Counted from the stretch's first letter, positions 44,054 to 53,813 are shown. The stretch is 64,000 nt of DNA from Azospira oryzae (GCF_004217225.1 NZ_SHKM01000002.1:921096-985095), one strand, 5' to 3'. The notes: generated by a model from the letters alone, not told the origin. Program-made: numbers and translations.

Positions 44054-44989
44054 TTACCACAGGCGGCTGCCGAAGGCCTGGTGGTATTGCTCGCCGATTT
44101 CTTCACGGGTGAAGGTGTGGTTCTGGGGGCCGGAACGGGCGATCTTGATGGCGCCGACGAGGGCGGCGAGGCGGCCGATCTGGTCCCAGTCCATGCCGTT
44201 GGCGATACCGTAGAGCAGACCGGCGCGGTAGGCGTCGCCGCAGCCCGTGGGATCGACCACCTCTTCTGCCTTAACGCAGGGAATATCCAGGCGTTGACCG
44301 CCGACGTAGATATGGGAGCCTTCGCCGCCCCGGGTCACCACCAGGGCCTTGACCAGCTTGGCCAGCTCTTCCAGGGACTTGCCGGTGCGGTCGGTGAGCA
44401 GCTTGGCCTCGTAGTCGTTGAAGGTGGCGTATTCGGCCTGGGCCAGGAAATCCAGCAGTTCGTGGCCGGAGAACATGGGCATGCCCTGGCCCGGATCGAA
44501 GATGAAGGGGATGCCGGCTTCGGCGAACTGCTTGGCGTGGCCGATCATGCCGTCGCGGCCGTCCGGGGCGACGATGCCCAGGCCGATGTCCTTGGCTTCG
44601 CCCACGCTGTTGAGGTGGGAGAAGGTCATGGCACCGGGGTGAAAGGCGGTGATCTGGTTGTCGTCCAGGTCGGTGGTGATGAAGGCCTGGGCGGTGTAGC
44701 TGTTGGCCACGGGGCGCACGTGCTCCCGGGACAGGCCCAGGTCGTCGAGGCGCTTCAGGTAGGGGGCGGCATCTTCGCCGACGGTGGCCATGATGACCGG
44801 CTCGCCGCCCAGCAGCTTGAGGCTGTAGGCGATGTTGCCGGCGCAGCCGCCGAATTCGCGGCGCAGTTCGGGCACCAGGAAGGCCACGTTCAGGATATGG
44901 ATCTGTTCCGGCAGGATGTGGTTCTTGAAGCGGTCCGGAAAGACCATGATGTTGTCGTAGGCAATGGAACCGCAGATGAGTGCGCGCAT
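44054..44989 (-). CDS. PfkB-family carbohydrate/nucleoside kinase (adenosine kinase-like)
   Basis: 311 residues, ribokinase fold. The N-terminal ALICGSIAYDNIMVFPDRF and FGGCAGNIAYSLKLLGGEPV are substrate-side motifs. The C-terminal VVDPTGCGDAYRAGLLYGIA contains the anion hole and catalytic Asp. The overall pattern is closest to the bacterial adenosine-kinase-like branch. It phosphorylates a sugar or nucleoside with ATP in the cytoplasm; the precise substrate is not determined. A perfect TATAAT (45022-45027, minus strand) lies 33 bases upstream. Confidence 0.9.
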   Translation of the reverse strand: MRALICGSIAYDNIMVFPDRFKNHILPEQIHILNVAFLVPELRREFGGCAGNIAYSLKLLGGEPVIMATVGEDAAPYLKRLDDLGLSREHVRPVANSYTAQAFITTDLDDNQITAFHPGAMTFSHLNSVGEAKDIGLGIVAPDGRDGMIGHAKQFAEAGIPFIFDPGQGMPMFSGHELLDFLAQAEYATFNDYEAKLLTDRTGKSLEELAKLVKALVVTRGGEGSHIYVGGQRLDIPCVKAEEVVDPTGCGDAYRAGLLYGIANGMDWDQIGRLAALVGAIKIARSGPQNHTFTREEIGEQYHQAFGSRLW

Positions 44990-45021
44990 GGGAATCGTCG
45001 GGAAAATGGATTAAGCCCGCG

Positions 45022-45052
45022 ATTATACCCGGGCCGCCGCCCGGCGGCCCGG
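45022..45052 (-). promoter_or_regulatory. Hairpin plus -10 element between the GT4 and PfkB genes
   Basis: A 10-bp stem CCGGGCCGCC/GGCGGCCCGG (45029-45052) directly after the GT4 stop is followed on the minus strand by TATAAT (45022-45027). It may end the upstream gene and restart transcription for the kinase. The -35 position falls within the stem and is not recognisable, so the promoter is tentative. Confidence 0.4.
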
Positions 45053-45054
45053 CC

Positions 45055-46311
45055 CTAGTCCGGCGCCATGACGATGGCGGTGGCGGCCTGGTAGCGGCGC
45101 TCGTGGCTGCGCACGGCCTGGCCGAGGGCGGCGGCAAAGGCGTCGTGGATGTGCTCCCAGTCGTTGCCCACCACGCTCATGCGGGCGTGGTTGCGCAGCA
45201 CCCGCAGGGTATTGGGTTCGGCCGCCTCCCGGGCGGCGGCGACGAAGGCGGTCGCGTCGCCGGCCGGGGCCAGCAGGCCGTTGCGGCCGGGCACGATCAG
45301 TTCCGAGGCCGCCGCGTAGTCGTAGGCCACCACCGGCAGGCCGGAGGCCAGGGCCTCCTGGGTGACGTTGCCGAAGGTCTCGGTGAGGCTGGGAAAGAGG
45401 AACAGGTCGCCGGAGGCGTAGTGGCTGGCCAGGTCGCTGCCGCTGCGCATGCCGGCGAAGACGTGCTGGGGATGGCGGGCCTGCAGCCCCGCCCGCACCG
45501 GGCCGTCGCCGACGAAGACCAGGCGCGCCTCCGGCTGACGGGCCTGGATGGCGGCGAAGGCCTCCAGCACCAGATTGAGGTTTTTCTCCGGCGCCATGCG
45601 GCCCACGGACAGCACCACCAGACTGTTGTCGGTGGCGCCCCAGGAGCGGCGCAGTTCGGCGGAGCGGCGCTCCGGGTGGAACAGGGCGGTATCCACGCCC
45701 CGGGCCACCACCTGCAGGTTGTCGTAGCCGTTGTCGCCCAGTTCCCGGGCCAGCTGGCCGGTGGGGACGAAGGTGGCGTCGGTCTTGTTGTGGAAGCGGC
45801 GCAGGTAGGCGGCGATGGGGCGCTTCAGCCAGCCCATGCCGTAGTGGTGGCTGTAGGCGTGGAAGTTGGTGTGGAAATCGGAAGTGACGGGCAGGCGCAG
45901 CTTGCGCGCGGCGGCGATGGCCGAACTGCCCAGAGGGCCTTCGGTCACCACGTGCACCACATCCGGCCGCTGCAGGGACCACAGGCGGGTGAGGGCGCGC
46001 TTGGCGGGCAAGCCCAGCTTGAGGCCGGCATAGCTGGGGATGGGCACGCCGGCGGCCAGCACCTCCTCCAGGGCGTGGCCGCTGGCAGGGCGCTCCTGGG
46101 CGTGCTGGCGGGGCCGCACCAGCTGGATGCGGTGGCCGCGGCGGATCAGTCCGTCCACCATGCGGCTCAGGGTCATGGCCACGCCATTGACTTCCGGCGG
46201 GTAGGTTTCCGTCACCACGGCGATGCGCAGCTGGGGCTGGCTGGGCGCGTAGTCGTGGACGCAGAGCGGGGGCAGGTCGTCTTCGTGCATGGAGCCCATG
46301 CTGGCGACCAA
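45055..46311 (-). CDS. Family 4 glycosyltransferase (GT-B, mannosyltransferase-like)
   Basis: Up to 418 residues; the first codon is TTG at 46311, and the ATGs at 46299 and 46290 are equally possible since recognisable homology begins at LRIAVVTETYPPEVNGVAMT. The C-terminal half has LVVLSVGRMAPEKNLNLVLE and the donor motif EALASGLPVVAYDYAAASEL. It resembles MgtA/PimB-type alpha-mannosyl or glucosyl transferases that modify glycolipids. The role of this copy is unknown; it ends next to a hairpin and the kinase gene. Confidence 0.9.
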   Translation of the reverse strand: MVASMGSMHEDDLPPLCVHDYAPSQPQLRIAVVTETYPPEVNGVAMTLSRMVDGLIRRGHRIQLVRPRQHAQERPASGHALEEVLAAGVPIPSYAGLKLGLPAKRALTRLWSLQRPDVVHVVTEGPLGSSAIAAARKLRLPVTSDFHTNFHAYSHHYGMGWLKRPIAAYLRRFHNKTDATFVPTGQLARELGDNGYDNLQVVARGVDTALFHPERRSAELRRSWGATDNSLVVLSVGRMAPEKNLNLVLEAFAAIQARQPEARLVFVGDGPVRAGLQARHPQHVFAGMRSGSDLASHYASGDLFLFPSLTETFGNVTQEALASGLPVVAYDYAAASELIVPGRNGLLAPAGDATAFVAAAREAAEPNTLRVLRNHARMSVVGNDWEHIHDAFAAALGQAVRSHERRYQAATAIVMAPD

Positions 46312-46372
46312 TGGTGACTTTTGTGTGACCGTTCGATGAAGTTTCGCTGACGTTGGCGGCAGGTGGCCATGC

Positions 46373-46759
46373 CTAGCCCAGCAGCACGAGGCTCCACACG
46401 GCGGCCACGTTGGCCAGGGAAATGAGCACGGCGGCGCTGCCGATGTCCTTGGCCCGCTTGGCGAGGCGATGGTTTTCCAGGGAGATGCGGTCCACCGTGG
46501 CTTCCACTGCCGAGTTGAGCAGTTCCACCACCAGCACCAGCAGCACGCTGCCGATCATCAGGGCCTTGCCGATACCGGTACCGGGGAGCAGCACGGCCAC
46601 GGGAATGAGCAGCACGGCCAGCCACACCTCCTGGCGGAAGGCATCCTCATGGCGGTAGGCGGCGCGCAGGCCGTCGATGGAGTAGTGCAGGGCATTCCAC
46701 AGGCGGGTGAGGCCGGTCTTGCCCTTGAATGGGCTTTCGTTTTGGGAGTCGTGGCTCAT
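46373..46759 (-). CDS. dgkA: Diacylglycerol kinase
   Basis: 128 residues from ATG 46759. The typical small integral kinase: cytoplasmic surface helix with NALHYSIDGLRAAYRHEDAF, then three membrane helices. The signature VELLNSAVEATVDRISLENH provides the catalytic Glu and metal site. It rephosphorylates diacylglycerol in the inner membrane. A terminator separates it from the upstream DUF3426 gene, so it has its own promoter or depends on read-through. Confidence 0.95.
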   Translation of the reverse strand: MSHDSQNESPFKGKTGLTRLWNALHYSIDGLRAAYRHEDAFRQEVWLAVLLIPVAVLLPGTGIGKALMIGSVLLVLVVELLNSAVEATVDRISLENHRLAKRAKDIGSAAVLISLANVAAVWSLVLLG

Positions 46760-46779
46760 GGGGTCGGGGCGCGGGGATG

Positions 46780-46806
46780 AAAAAAAGCCCTTCCGCCAGG
46801 AAGGGC
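46780..46806 (-). terminator. Intrinsic terminator of the DUF3426/prmA/acc operon
   Basis: An 8-bp stem GCCCTTCC/GGAAGGGC with a four-base loop is followed on the minus strand by a run of seven T. It lies 50 bases after the DUF3426 stop and before dgkA. Confidence 0.88.
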
Positions 46807-46855
46807 CGAACATTCCGAACGCCACAGAGCCTACCGTGGCCGTGTTACCGGGGGA

Positions 46856-47848
46856 TTACGGGTAGAAGACGTAGAGGCGGTAGCCCGAGGGCACCAGATC
46901 CTTGGCCTCGATCCACAGCTTGACGGGGATTTCGCCGTTGGCCTGGAAGCCGGCGGGGGCGGCGGTGCCGGTGAGATAGTCGGCGGGGTGCAGGACGCGG
47001 CGGGAAACCACCGCATCCTGGGTGTCGGTGAGGGCCAGTTCCAGGGCCGGCAGGTCCTGCACGTAGGGCGCCCGGTTCTTCAGGGTGGCCATCAGGATGA
47101 GCTGGCCCTTGGCGGCGTCGGCCTGCAGGTCGGAGGCTTCGATGCTCACCAGCTCGGCCTTGCGCGGCAGGGGAATGTCCCAGCCGGCGGCGAGCATGAG
47201 GGGCTGCAGGGAGGGCAGGGCGATGGCCAGGTCGCTGCGGAAGCGGTGGGCCATCTGGCCGAGGAGGACGGAGAAGAGGATCAGAATGGCCAGCAGGAAA
47301 GGCCAGCGGGGCTTGCGCGCCGGTTCGGCCATGAGGGCGCCGCCACCGGCCAGAGGGCGCTCGGCCCACTTGCTGTAGCCGGGAATGGCAGTAGTTTCCC
47401 GGGGCAGGATCGGGTCTGCCGGGTCATGGGCCAGGTCGGCCGGCGGGGCGCCGGCGTCGGCCAGCACCGGCGCATCGCTCGGCTCCTCGATGGCGGAGGC
47501 GTCCAGGATCGGCTCCTGGCGGTCGTCTTCGAGAGTATCGGGCTGGGAGCCAGGAGTGTCGCCGTTCTCCGGCATGGCCGCCTGTAGATCGGCTTCCACT
47601 GCGCCTTCTGGCGCAGCGCCCGTTGCAGTTTCAGATGCCGCCTCGCCCGCATCCACCGGGCCGGCCGGCGGCGTGGCGGGGCGCAGGGTGGCGGTTTCCT
47701 CGCCGCCTTCGTCCAGCAGGTGCTCCAGGGCATTGAAGACGTGCTGGCACTGGCCGCAGCGGACCTTGCCGCCCCGGGCCTTGAGCTGTTCCGGCGTGAC
47801 CCGGAAGGTCGTCTGGCACTCAGGTTGGGGGCAGCGGGTGAGGATCAT
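46856..47848 (-). CDS. Zinc-ribbon and DUF3426 membrane protein
   Basis: 330 residues. An N-terminal MJ0042-type zinc ribbon has paired cysteines (CPQPECQTTF and VRCGQCQHVF). A long acidic, low-complexity region (about 45-165) leads to one membrane helix at about 178-198 (WPFLLAILILFSVLLGQMAH) and a C-terminal DUF3426 domain (QLILMATLKNRAPYVQDLPA). Its function is unknown but it is conserved after prmA in betaproteobacteria. Its start overlaps the prmA stop by 4 bases. The zinc ribbon should be cytoplasmic and DUF3426 periplasmic. Confidence 0.92.
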   Translation of the reverse strand: MILTRCPQPECQTTFRVTPEQLKARGGKVRCGQCQHVFNALEHLLDEGGEETATLRPATPPAGPVDAGEAASETATGAAPEGAVEADLQAAMPENGDTPGSQPDTLEDDRQEPILDASAIEEPSDAPVLADAGAPPADLAHDPADPILPRETTAIPGYSKWAERPLAGGGALMAEPARKPRWPFLLAILILFSVLLGQMAHRFRSDLAIALPSLQPLMLAAGWDIPLPRKAELVSIEASDLQADAAKGQLILMATLKNRAPYVQDLPALELALTDTQDAVVSRRVLHPADYLTGTAAPAGFQANGEIPVKLWIEAKDLVPSGYRLYVFYP

Positions 47849-48732
47849 ATGCGGCGGCCTTCCAGGCAGACCCAGCCTTCCCGGCGGTCGGCCACGGCCA
47901 TGGCGAACCAGGGGCTGTAGATGGCCATCAGTTCCTCTTCCTGTTCCACCAGGATGCCGGACAGGGCCAGCCAGCCGCCGGGGCGGACGTGGGCGGCCAG
48001 GGCCGGGGCCAGGGCCTTGAGCGGGTTGGCCAGGATGTTGGCGATGAGGATGTCGAATTGGCCGTCGATGGGATCGCGGGAGTCGGCGAAGTGGGCGCTG
48101 ACACCGTTACGCTCGGCATTGGCCTTGGCCGCATCCACCGCCTGGGGATCGATGTCCACCCCGGTCACCGGGTTGGCGCCGAGACGGGCGGCGGCGATGG
48201 CCAGGATGCCGGAGCCGCAGCCGTAGTCGAGCAGGCTGCAATCGGCGGTGACGTAGCGCTCCAGCCATTCCAGACAGAGCCGGGTGGTGGGGTGGGAGCC
48301 GGTGCCAAAGGCCATGCCCGGGTCCAGGATCAGGTTGATGGCGTCCGGGGCCGGGGTCTCGTGCCAGGAGGGCACGATCCACAGCTTGTCGGAGACGCGG
48401 ATGGGGTCGAACTGGGACTGGGTCAGCTGCACCCAGTTCTGCTCTTCCACCGTTTCCAGGGTGAAGGCGGGCGTCGGCAGGCCCAGCCCGGCGCAGCAGG
48501 CGGCAAGCACTGCCCCCGCGTCCGCATCGGCCTCGAACAGGGCGGCGATGCGGGAATGGTCCCAGGCCGCCGCGATGTCCATGCCCGGTTCGCCGAACTG
48601 GGGCGTCTCTTCCGGCGTGCCCGCATCCGCATCCTCGATGCCGGCGGAGAGGGCCCCCGCCTCCATCAGGGCGTCGGTGAGGGCTTCGGCGCTGGCGGCG
48701 TCGGTGTCGCAGCGGAGCTGGAGCCAGGCCAT
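47845..48732 (-). CDS. prmA: Ribosomal protein L11 methyltransferase
   Basis: 295 residues. An N-terminal substrate-recognition domain (ADAGTPEETPQFGEPGM region) is followed by a class I SAM fold with LDYGCGSGILAIAAARLGAN and the catalytic-site motif FDILIANILANPLKALAPAL. It trimethylates ribosomal protein L11. It starts six bases after the accC stop, and the accB-accC-prmA order is a widespread operon. Confidence 0.96.
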   Translation of the reverse strand: MAWLQLRCDTDAASAEALTDALMEAGALSAGIEDADAGTPEETPQFGEPGMDIAAAWDHSRIAALFEADADAGAVLAACCAGLGLPTPAFTLETVEEQNWVQLTQSQFDPIRVSDKLWIVPSWHETPAPDAINLILDPGMAFGTGSHPTTRLCLEWLERYVTADCSLLDYGCGSGILAIAAARLGANPVTGVDIDPQAVDAAKANAERNGVSAHFADSRDPIDGQFDILIANILANPLKALAPALAAHVRPGGWLALSGILVEQEEELMAIYSPWFAMAVADRREGWVCLEGRRI

Positions 48733-48738
48733 CGGCGC

Positions 48739-50106
48739 TTAGCCTTCCACCGACTTCACTTCGTTCTTGGCGGCCAGCTTGTGCTCCAGGTAGTGGATGC
48801 TGGTGCCGCCTTCGACGAAGCGGGCGTCCTGCATCAGTTCCTGATGCAGCGGGATGTTGGTCTTGATGCCCTGCACCACGGTCTCGGAAAGGGCGATGCG
48901 CATGCGGCGGATGGCCTGTTCCCGGGTGTCGCCGAAGGTGATGATCTTGCCGATCATGGAATCGTAGTGGGGCGGCACCTTGTAGCCGGAATAGGCATGG
49001 GAATCCACGCGCACGCCGGGGCCGCCGGGCGGATGCCACCAGCTGATGGTGCCGGGAGAGGGCACGAAGGTGAAGGGATCTTCGGCGTTCACGCGGCATT
49101 CGATGGCGTGGCCGCGGAACTGGATGTCCCGCTGCTTGAAGCGCAGCTTCTCGCCGGCGGCGATGCGGATCTGTTCCTGGACGATGTCGATGCCAGTGAT
49201 CAGTTCGGTCACCGGATGCTCCACTTGAACCCGGGTGTTCATCTCGATGAAGTAGAACTCGCCGTTCTCGTAGAGGAACTCGAAGGTACCGGCGCCGCGA
49301 TAGCCGATGCGGCGGCAGGCTTCGGCGCAGCGCTCGCCGACCCGGGCGATGAGGCGGGCGGGGATGCCGGGAGCCGGTGCTTCCTCGATCACCTTCTGGT
49401 GGCGGCGCTGCATGGAGCAGTCCCGCTCGCCCAGGTAGACGGCGTTCTTGAACTCGTCGGCCAGCACCTGGATTTCCACGTGGCGCGGGTTCTCCAGGAA
49501 CTTCTCCATGTACACCATGGGGTTGCCGAAAGCGGTCTGGGCTTCCTGGCGGGTCATGGCCACGGCGTTGATGAGGGCGGCTTCGGTATGCACCACGCGC
49601 ATGCCGCGACCGCCGCCGCCGCCGGCAGCCTTGATGATCACCGGGTAGCCGACGGCGCGGCCGATCTTGATGATTTCCTTGGGGTCTTCCGGCAGGGCGC
49701 CATCGGAACCGGGCACGCAGGGCACGCCTGCAGCCTTCATGGCGTCCTTGGCGGAAACCTTGTCGCCCATGAGGCGGATGGTCTCGGCCCGGGGGCCGAT
49801 GAAGACGAAGCCGGAGGATTCGACCCGCTCGGCGAAGTCCGCATTTTCGGAGAGGAAGCCGTAGCCCGGGTGAATGGCCTGGGCGTCGGTGACCTCGGCG
49901 GCGGAGATGATGGCCGGGATGTTGAGGTAGCTGAGGGCGGAGGAGGCCGGGCCGATGCAGACGGATTCGTCCGCCAGCTTCACATACTTGGCTTCCCGGT
50001 CGGCCTCGGAGTGCACCACCACGGTCTTGATGCCCAGCTCACGGCAGGCCCGCTGGACCCGCAGGGCGATCTCGCCCCGGTTGGCGATGAGGATTTTCTC
50101 GAACAT
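48739..50106 (-). CDS. accC: Acetyl-CoA carboxylase, biotin carboxylase subunit
   Basis: 455 residues, ATP-grasp enzyme of normal length. The N-terminal [20 protein letters not shown], glycine-rich [20 protein letters not shown] and [20 protein letters not shown] motifs are all intact. It carboxylates the biotin on AccB using ATP and bicarbonate, the first committed step in fatty-acid synthesis. It lies 12 bases after accB. Confidence 0.98.
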   Translation of the reverse strand: MFEKILIANRGEIALRVQRACRELGIKTVVVHSEADREAKYVKLADESVCIGPASSALSYLNIPAIISAAEVTDAQAIHPGYGFLSENADFAERVESSGFVFIGPRAETIRLMGDKVSAKDAMKAAGVPCVPGSDGALPEDPKEIIKIGRAVGYPVIIKAAGGGGGRGMRVVHTEAALINAVAMTRQEAQTAFGNPMVYMEKFLENPRHVEIQVLADEFKNAVYLGERDCSMQRRHQKVIEEAPAPGIPARLIARVGERCAEACRRIGYRGAGTFEFLYENGEFYFIEMNTRVQVEHPVTELITGIDIVQEQIRIAAGEKLRFKQRDIQFRGHAIECRVNAEDPFTFVPSPGTISWWHPPGGPGVRVDSHAYSGYKVPPHYDSMIGKIITFGDTREQAIRRMRIALSETVVQGIKTNIPLHQELMQDARFVEGGTSIHYLEHKLAAKNEVKSVEG

Positions 50107-50118
50107 GGAGAAAACTCC

Positions 50119-50568
50119 TTAGCCGATGACGAACAGGGGTTCGCCGAATTCAACCGGTTCGCCGTTGTCCAGCAGGATGGCCTTGATAGTGCCGGAAGCG
50201 TCGGCTTCGATCTCGTTGAGCAGCTTCATGGCTTCGATGATGCACAGGGTATCGCCCTGCTTGACGGTCTGGCCCACCTGCACGAAGGGCTCGGCGCCGG
50301 GGGAGGAGGCGCGGTAGAAGGTGCCGACCATGGGCGACTTGACCACGTGGCCTTCCGGCAGGTCGTCGGTGTCGTCCAGGTTCACGCTGCTGGGGGCCGG
50401 TGCGGCAGCCGGGGCGGCGGCGGGCACGGCGTAGGTCATGGGCTGGCCCACGGGGGCGGCGACATGCTTGGCAATGCGGACTTTTTCTTCGCCTTCGGTG
50501 ACCTCCAGCTCGGAGATGCCGGATTCCTGTACCAGGTCGATGAGTTTTTTGAGTTTACGCAGATCCAT
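50119..50568 (-). CDS. accB: Biotin carboxyl carrier protein of acetyl-CoA carboxylase
   Basis: 149 residues. The N-terminal [20 protein letters not shown] is followed by an Ala/Pro-rich hinge (about 45-70). The C-terminal biotinyl domain has the carrier lysine in [17 protein letters not shown] and the AccB-specific thumb region [15 protein letters not shown]. It carries carboxybiotin between AccC and the carboxyltransferase. It opens the accB-accC-prmA-DUF3426 operon; the 88-bp gap to aroQ probably holds its promoter. Confidence 0.98.
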   Translation of the reverse strand: MDLRKLKKLIDLVQESGISELEVTEGEEKVRIAKHVAAPVGQPMTYAVPAAAPAAAPAPSSVNLDDTDDLPEGHVVKSPMVGTFYRASSPGAEPFVQVGQTVKQGDTLCIIEAMKLLNEIEADASGTIKAILLDNGEPVEFGEPLFVIG

Positions 50569-50656
50569 TGAATTCTCCCTCGAAAATCCGCCCTATTGAG
50601 TTGGCGGTGGAAGTAGCTAGATGTGAAAAACCGGAAACCGGGTCTGGCGTGGCAGC

Positions 50657-51157
50657 TCAGTCGGCGTTGAGTCGGCTCAGCAGGAACTCCAGGGCCAGGG
50701 AATATCCCTCGGACCCCAGGCCGCTGATGACCCCGATCGCCAGATCGGAAAAATAGGAGTGGTGCCGGAACGGCTCCCGGGCGAAGACATTGGAGAGATG
50801 CACTTCGACGAAGGGAATGCCGACCGCGGCCAGGGCGTCCCGCAGCGCAACGCTGGTATGGGTGTAGGCCGCCGGGTTAATGAGGATGAAGCGTACTCCC
50901 TGCTCCCGGGCCGCATGGATGCGTTCGATCAGGGCGCCTTCATGGTTGCTTTGGAAAGCTTCCAGTTCGACGCCGGCAGATTCGGCGCGCACGGCCAGAG
51001 CCCGGTTGATGTCGGCCAGGGTGGTGCTCCCGTAAATCTGGGGCTCCCGGGTGCCGAGCAGGTTCAGGTTGGGGCCGTGCAGGACCAGCAGGCGCGGCGG
51101 AATGGTTTGTTCTGCCTGGGTCTTGCCCTTGGCGGAAGATGAAGTTTGCTTCTTCAT
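50657..51157 (-). CDS. aroQ: Type II 3-dehydroquinate dehydratase
   Basis: 166 residues, of which the first 20 or so are a charged extension ([19 protein letters not shown]) before the canonical [20 protein letters not shown]. The catalytic Tyr is in that segment (QIYGS), and [16 protein letters not shown] and the His in [18 protein letters not shown] complete the site. The enzyme dehydrates dehydroquinate in the shikimate pathway. It precedes accB, the common betaproteobacterial arrangement. Confidence 0.96.
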   Translation of the reverse strand: MKKQTSSSAKGKTQAEQTIPPRLLVLHGPNLNLLGTREPQIYGSTTLADINRALAVRAESAGVELEAFQSNHEGALIERIHAAREQGVRFILINPAAYTHTSVALRDALAAVGIPFVEVHLSNVFAREPFRHHSYFSDLAIGVISGLGSEGYSLALEFLLSRLNAD

Positions 51158-51212
51158 GGCAGCAAGTTTGCCGCAATTCGCGACAGTTTGTCCAGTTTGC
51201 CTCTTTCGAAAG

Positions 51213-51761
51213 TCATAGCAGGGGTTGCAGGATGGCTGCCAGTTCGGCGCCGTTGAGTCCGCCCAGGCGTACGTGGCGGGCCTGGCCCTGGCGGTCCAGC
51301 ACCAGGGTGAAGGGCAGGCCGCCCCGGCTGTTGCCCAGATTTTTCAGGTTGCCCACGGCTTCCGGGGTGGCGATCAGCAGGGGGTAGGCGGTTGGCTGCT
51401 TGGCGGCGAATTCCTGCACGCTGTCGGCAGAATCCAGGGCAATGCCGATAAATTGCACCCCCTTGCTCCCCAGCTCCTGCTGCAGGCGGGAAAACTCGGG
51501 CATTTCCTCCCGGCAGGGCGGGCACCAGGTGGCCCAGTAATTGATGACCCGCACCTGCCCGGACCACTGGGCCAGGGCCTGGGGTTTGCCGTCAGCCGTC
51601 GGCAGCTGCAGTTGCAGGAGCTGCCGTACGGCCTCCGCCGGCGGTTCGGGGGTAAAGGCCGGGTGCTCGCCCCGGCCGAAATAGAGGCCGGCGGCGAAGG
51701 CTGTGGCGGCCAGGCCGATGGCCAGGGCCAGGCGCATTAACAAGGGGCGTGTCGGTTTCAT
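51213..51761 (-). CDS. TlpA-like thioredoxin-fold protein, membrane-anchored
   Basis: 182 residues. One N-terminal membrane helix (about 8-26, [20 protein letters not shown]) and a periplasmic AhpC-TSA/redoxin domain follow. The redox motif is [16 protein letters not shown], the TlpA/ResA-type CPPC. It would reduce disulfides in the periplasm, for example in cytochrome c maturation or thiol-peroxide repair. The start overlaps the previous gene's stop by 4 bases, so it is coupled to the unknown protein at 51758. Confidence 0.92.
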   Translation of the reverse strand: MKPTRPLLMRLALAIGLAATAFAAGLYFGRGEHPAFTPEPPAEAVRQLLQLQLPTADGKPQALAQWSGQVRVINYWATWCPPCREEMPEFSRLQQELGSKGVQFIGIALDSADSVQEFAAKQPTAYPLLIATPEAVGNLKNLGNSRGGLPFTLVLDRQGQARHVRLGGLNGAELAAILQPLL

Positions 51762-52369
51762 GGATTTGCCGGTAGCAGGGCGCGCACGGCTTCCAGGCGG
51801 GCCCGCTCCCGCAGGCGGCCGTCCCGGCTGCGGTAGGCGGTGCGCTCGTCCTGGGGCGGGTAGATCACCAGATTGATGGTGTCCCCTTCCATATCCAGTT
51901 GCAGCACCGCATCCACCCGGTCGTGGCGGGGCGTGGTGTGTTCAAAGGGGATTTGCCGGTTGAGGAGGAATATCTCCACCTCCTTGGCGCTGTCCGGGTA
52001 GAGCAGAATGTCCACCTCGGCGTAGCGGCCGGCGCTGCCGTCCAGGACGGAACCGGTGAGATAGGGGTGGAATGGCGTCATGATCTCCATCATTTCCGCC
52101 GCTTTTCCCCGCAGTTCGTCGATCCGTTCCTTCTGTTCCCGCTCCTGGTAGAGGGCCTGGTAGGCCCGCAGCTCGCTTTCTACCTCGGCATTGGTGGGCA
52201 GGGCGTCCGTATCCGGGCTGCCCAGCTGCCGGGCTGCCTTGCGCTTGGCCAATGGGTAGTCGGCGATGCCGTCCTCCGCCATGAGGCGGGCGGCGGTGCT
52301 GGCGATGAGCTGGCGCAGGTGGGCGTTGCGGGAGGCCTGGGCATCGGCACGGCGAGAGGATGGCTTCAT
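51758..52369 (-). CDS. Uncharacterised protein with a nucleotidyltransferase-like segment
   Basis: 203 residues, soluble, no signal peptide. The N-terminal half is helical and charged (RADAQASRNAHLRQLIASTA, ELRAYQALYQEREQKERIDE). The C-terminal half has TGSVLDGSAGRYAEVDILLY, which resembles the G-S...D-x-D core of minimal nucleotidyltransferases, then DRVDAVLQLDMEGDTINLVI. The family is found next to mpl in related genomes, to my knowledge, without known function. It is divergent from mpl with a 52-bp gap and coupled to the TlpA-like gene. I cannot assign a role. Confidence 0.8.
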   Translation of the reverse strand: MKPSSRRADAQASRNAHLRQLIASTAARLMAEDGIADYPLAKRKAARQLGSPDTDALPTNAEVESELRAYQALYQEREQKERIDELRGKAAEMMEIMTPFHPYLTGSVLDGSAGRYAEVDILLYPDSAKEVEIFLLNRQIPFEHTTPRHDRVDAVLQLDMEGDTINLVIYPPQDERTAYRSRDGRLRERARLEAVRALLPANP

Positions 52370-52421
52370 GGCAGACCCCGGCTGTTAGAATCAGGCCTCA
52401 TTCTAACCGGCGGAATATTGC

Positions 52422-53771
52422 ATGCATATTCACATTCTCGGCATCTGCGGCACCTTCATGGGCGGCATCGCCCTGCTGGCCCGGGCTGCCGGCCATCGCG
52501 TCACCGGCTGCGATGCCAATGTCTATCCGCCCATGAGTACCCAGCTGGAGGCTCAGGGCATCGAACTGACCGAGGGCTACGATGCCGGCCAGATCGCCGT
52601 CGATCCCGACATTTTTGTCGTCGGTAACGCCATTTCCCGTGGCAATCCGCTGCTCGAGGCCATTCTCGACCAGGGACTGCCCTATGTGTCCGGTCCCCAG
52701 TGGCTGGCCGAGCATGTGCTGCAAGGCAAGTGGGTCCTGGGCGTGGCCGGCACCCACGGCAAGACCACCACCAGTTCCATGCTGGCCTGGATTCTCGAGT
52801 GCGCCGGCCTCAACCCGGGCTTTCTCATCGGCGGCGTGCCCCAGAATTTCGGCCTGTCGGCCCGCCTCACCGACCTGCCTTTCTTCGTCATCGAGGCGGA
52901 TGAATACGATACGGCCTTCTGCGACAAGCGCTCCAAGTTCATTCACTACCGGCCGCGGACGGCCGTGCTGAACAACCTTGAGTTCGATCATGCCGACATT
53001 TTTGCCGATCTGGCGGCGATCGAGACCCAATTTCACCATCTGGTGCGCACCATGCCCCGTTCCGGCCTAGTGGTGGCCAATGCTCGGGAGGAAAGCTTGC
53101 AGCGGGTGCTGGCCCGGGGCTGTTGGTCTGGGGTGGAGTGGTTCGGCGGCGACAGCTGGTCCGCCATCGGCGACGACGGCGACGGTTCCCTGGTCCTGCT
53201 GCAGGATGGCCGGGAAGTGGCCCGCACCACCTGGGGCCTGACCGGCGAGCACAACCGGCAGAACGCCGTGGCCGCCATCCTGGCTGCCCGTCACGTGGGG
53301 GTGCGGCCCGAGGACGGCCTGCAGGCCCTGTCCACCTTCCAGAATGTGAAGCGGCGCATGGAAGTGCGGGGCACGGTGCGCGACATCACGGTGCTGGACG
53401 ACTTCGCCCACCATCCGACCGCCATCGCCACCACCGTGGCCGGCCTGCGGCACAAGCTGGGCAAAGGCTCCGGCCGCATCCTGGCGGTGCTGGAGCCCCG
53501 CTCCAACACCATGAAACTGGGCGTGATGAAGGACCGGCTGGCCGGCAGCCTGGTGGATGCGGATCTGGTCTTCTGCTATTCCCGGGATCTGGGCTGGGAT
53601 GCGGCTGCCGCCCTGGCATCCCTGGGTGAGCGGGCCGTGGTGCTGGACGACCTGGACGGGCTGGTGGCCCGCATCGCCGCCGCCGCCAGGCCGGGAGACC
53701 AGGTGCTGGTGATGAGCAATGGCGGCTTCGGCGGTATCCACCAGAAGCTGTTGACGGCCCTGGCTGCCTGA
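52422..53771 (+). CDS. mpl: UDP-N-acetylmuramate:L-Ala-gamma-D-Glu-meso-DAP ligase
   Basis: 449 residues, Mur ligase family. The start HIHILGICGTFMGGIALLAR distinguishes Mpl from MurC. The ATP motif is GVAGTHGKTTTSSMLAWILE, with IEADEYDTAFCDKRSKFIHY and VLDDFAHHPTAIATTVAGLR further on. It re-attaches the recycled murein tripeptide to UDP-MurNAc in the cytoplasm. It is monocistronic and ends at a strong bidirectional terminator. Confidence 0.97.
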   Translation: MHIHILGICGTFMGGIALLARAAGHRVTGCDANVYPPMSTQLEAQGIELTEGYDAGQIAVDPDIFVVGNAISRGNPLLEAILDQGLPYVSGPQWLAEHVLQGKWVLGVAGTHGKTTTSSMLAWILECAGLNPGFLIGGVPQNFGLSARLTDLPFFVIEADEYDTAFCDKRSKFIHYRPRTAVLNNLEFDHADIFADLAAIETQFHHLVRTMPRSGLVVANAREESLQRVLARGCWSGVEWFGGDSWSAIGDDGDGSLVLLQDGREVARTTWGLTGEHNRQNAVAAILAARHVGVRPEDGLQALSTFQNVKRRMEVRGTVRDITVLDDFAHHPTAIATTVAGLRHKLGKGSGRILAVLEPRSNTMKLGVMKDRLAGSLVDADLVFCYSRDLGWDAAAALASLGERAVVLDDLDGLVARIAAAARPGDQVLVMSNGGFGGIHQKLLTALAA

Positions 53772-53813
53772 GCGTTGCCGTCGCGGCGCCTCGTTGTGCT
53801 GCCTATTTCGCTG

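Noticed and set aside
47989..50571. An 860-codon plus-strand frame opposite prmA, accC and accB
   Set aside because: Antisense of three core genes and rich in Gly/His/Val with no domain.
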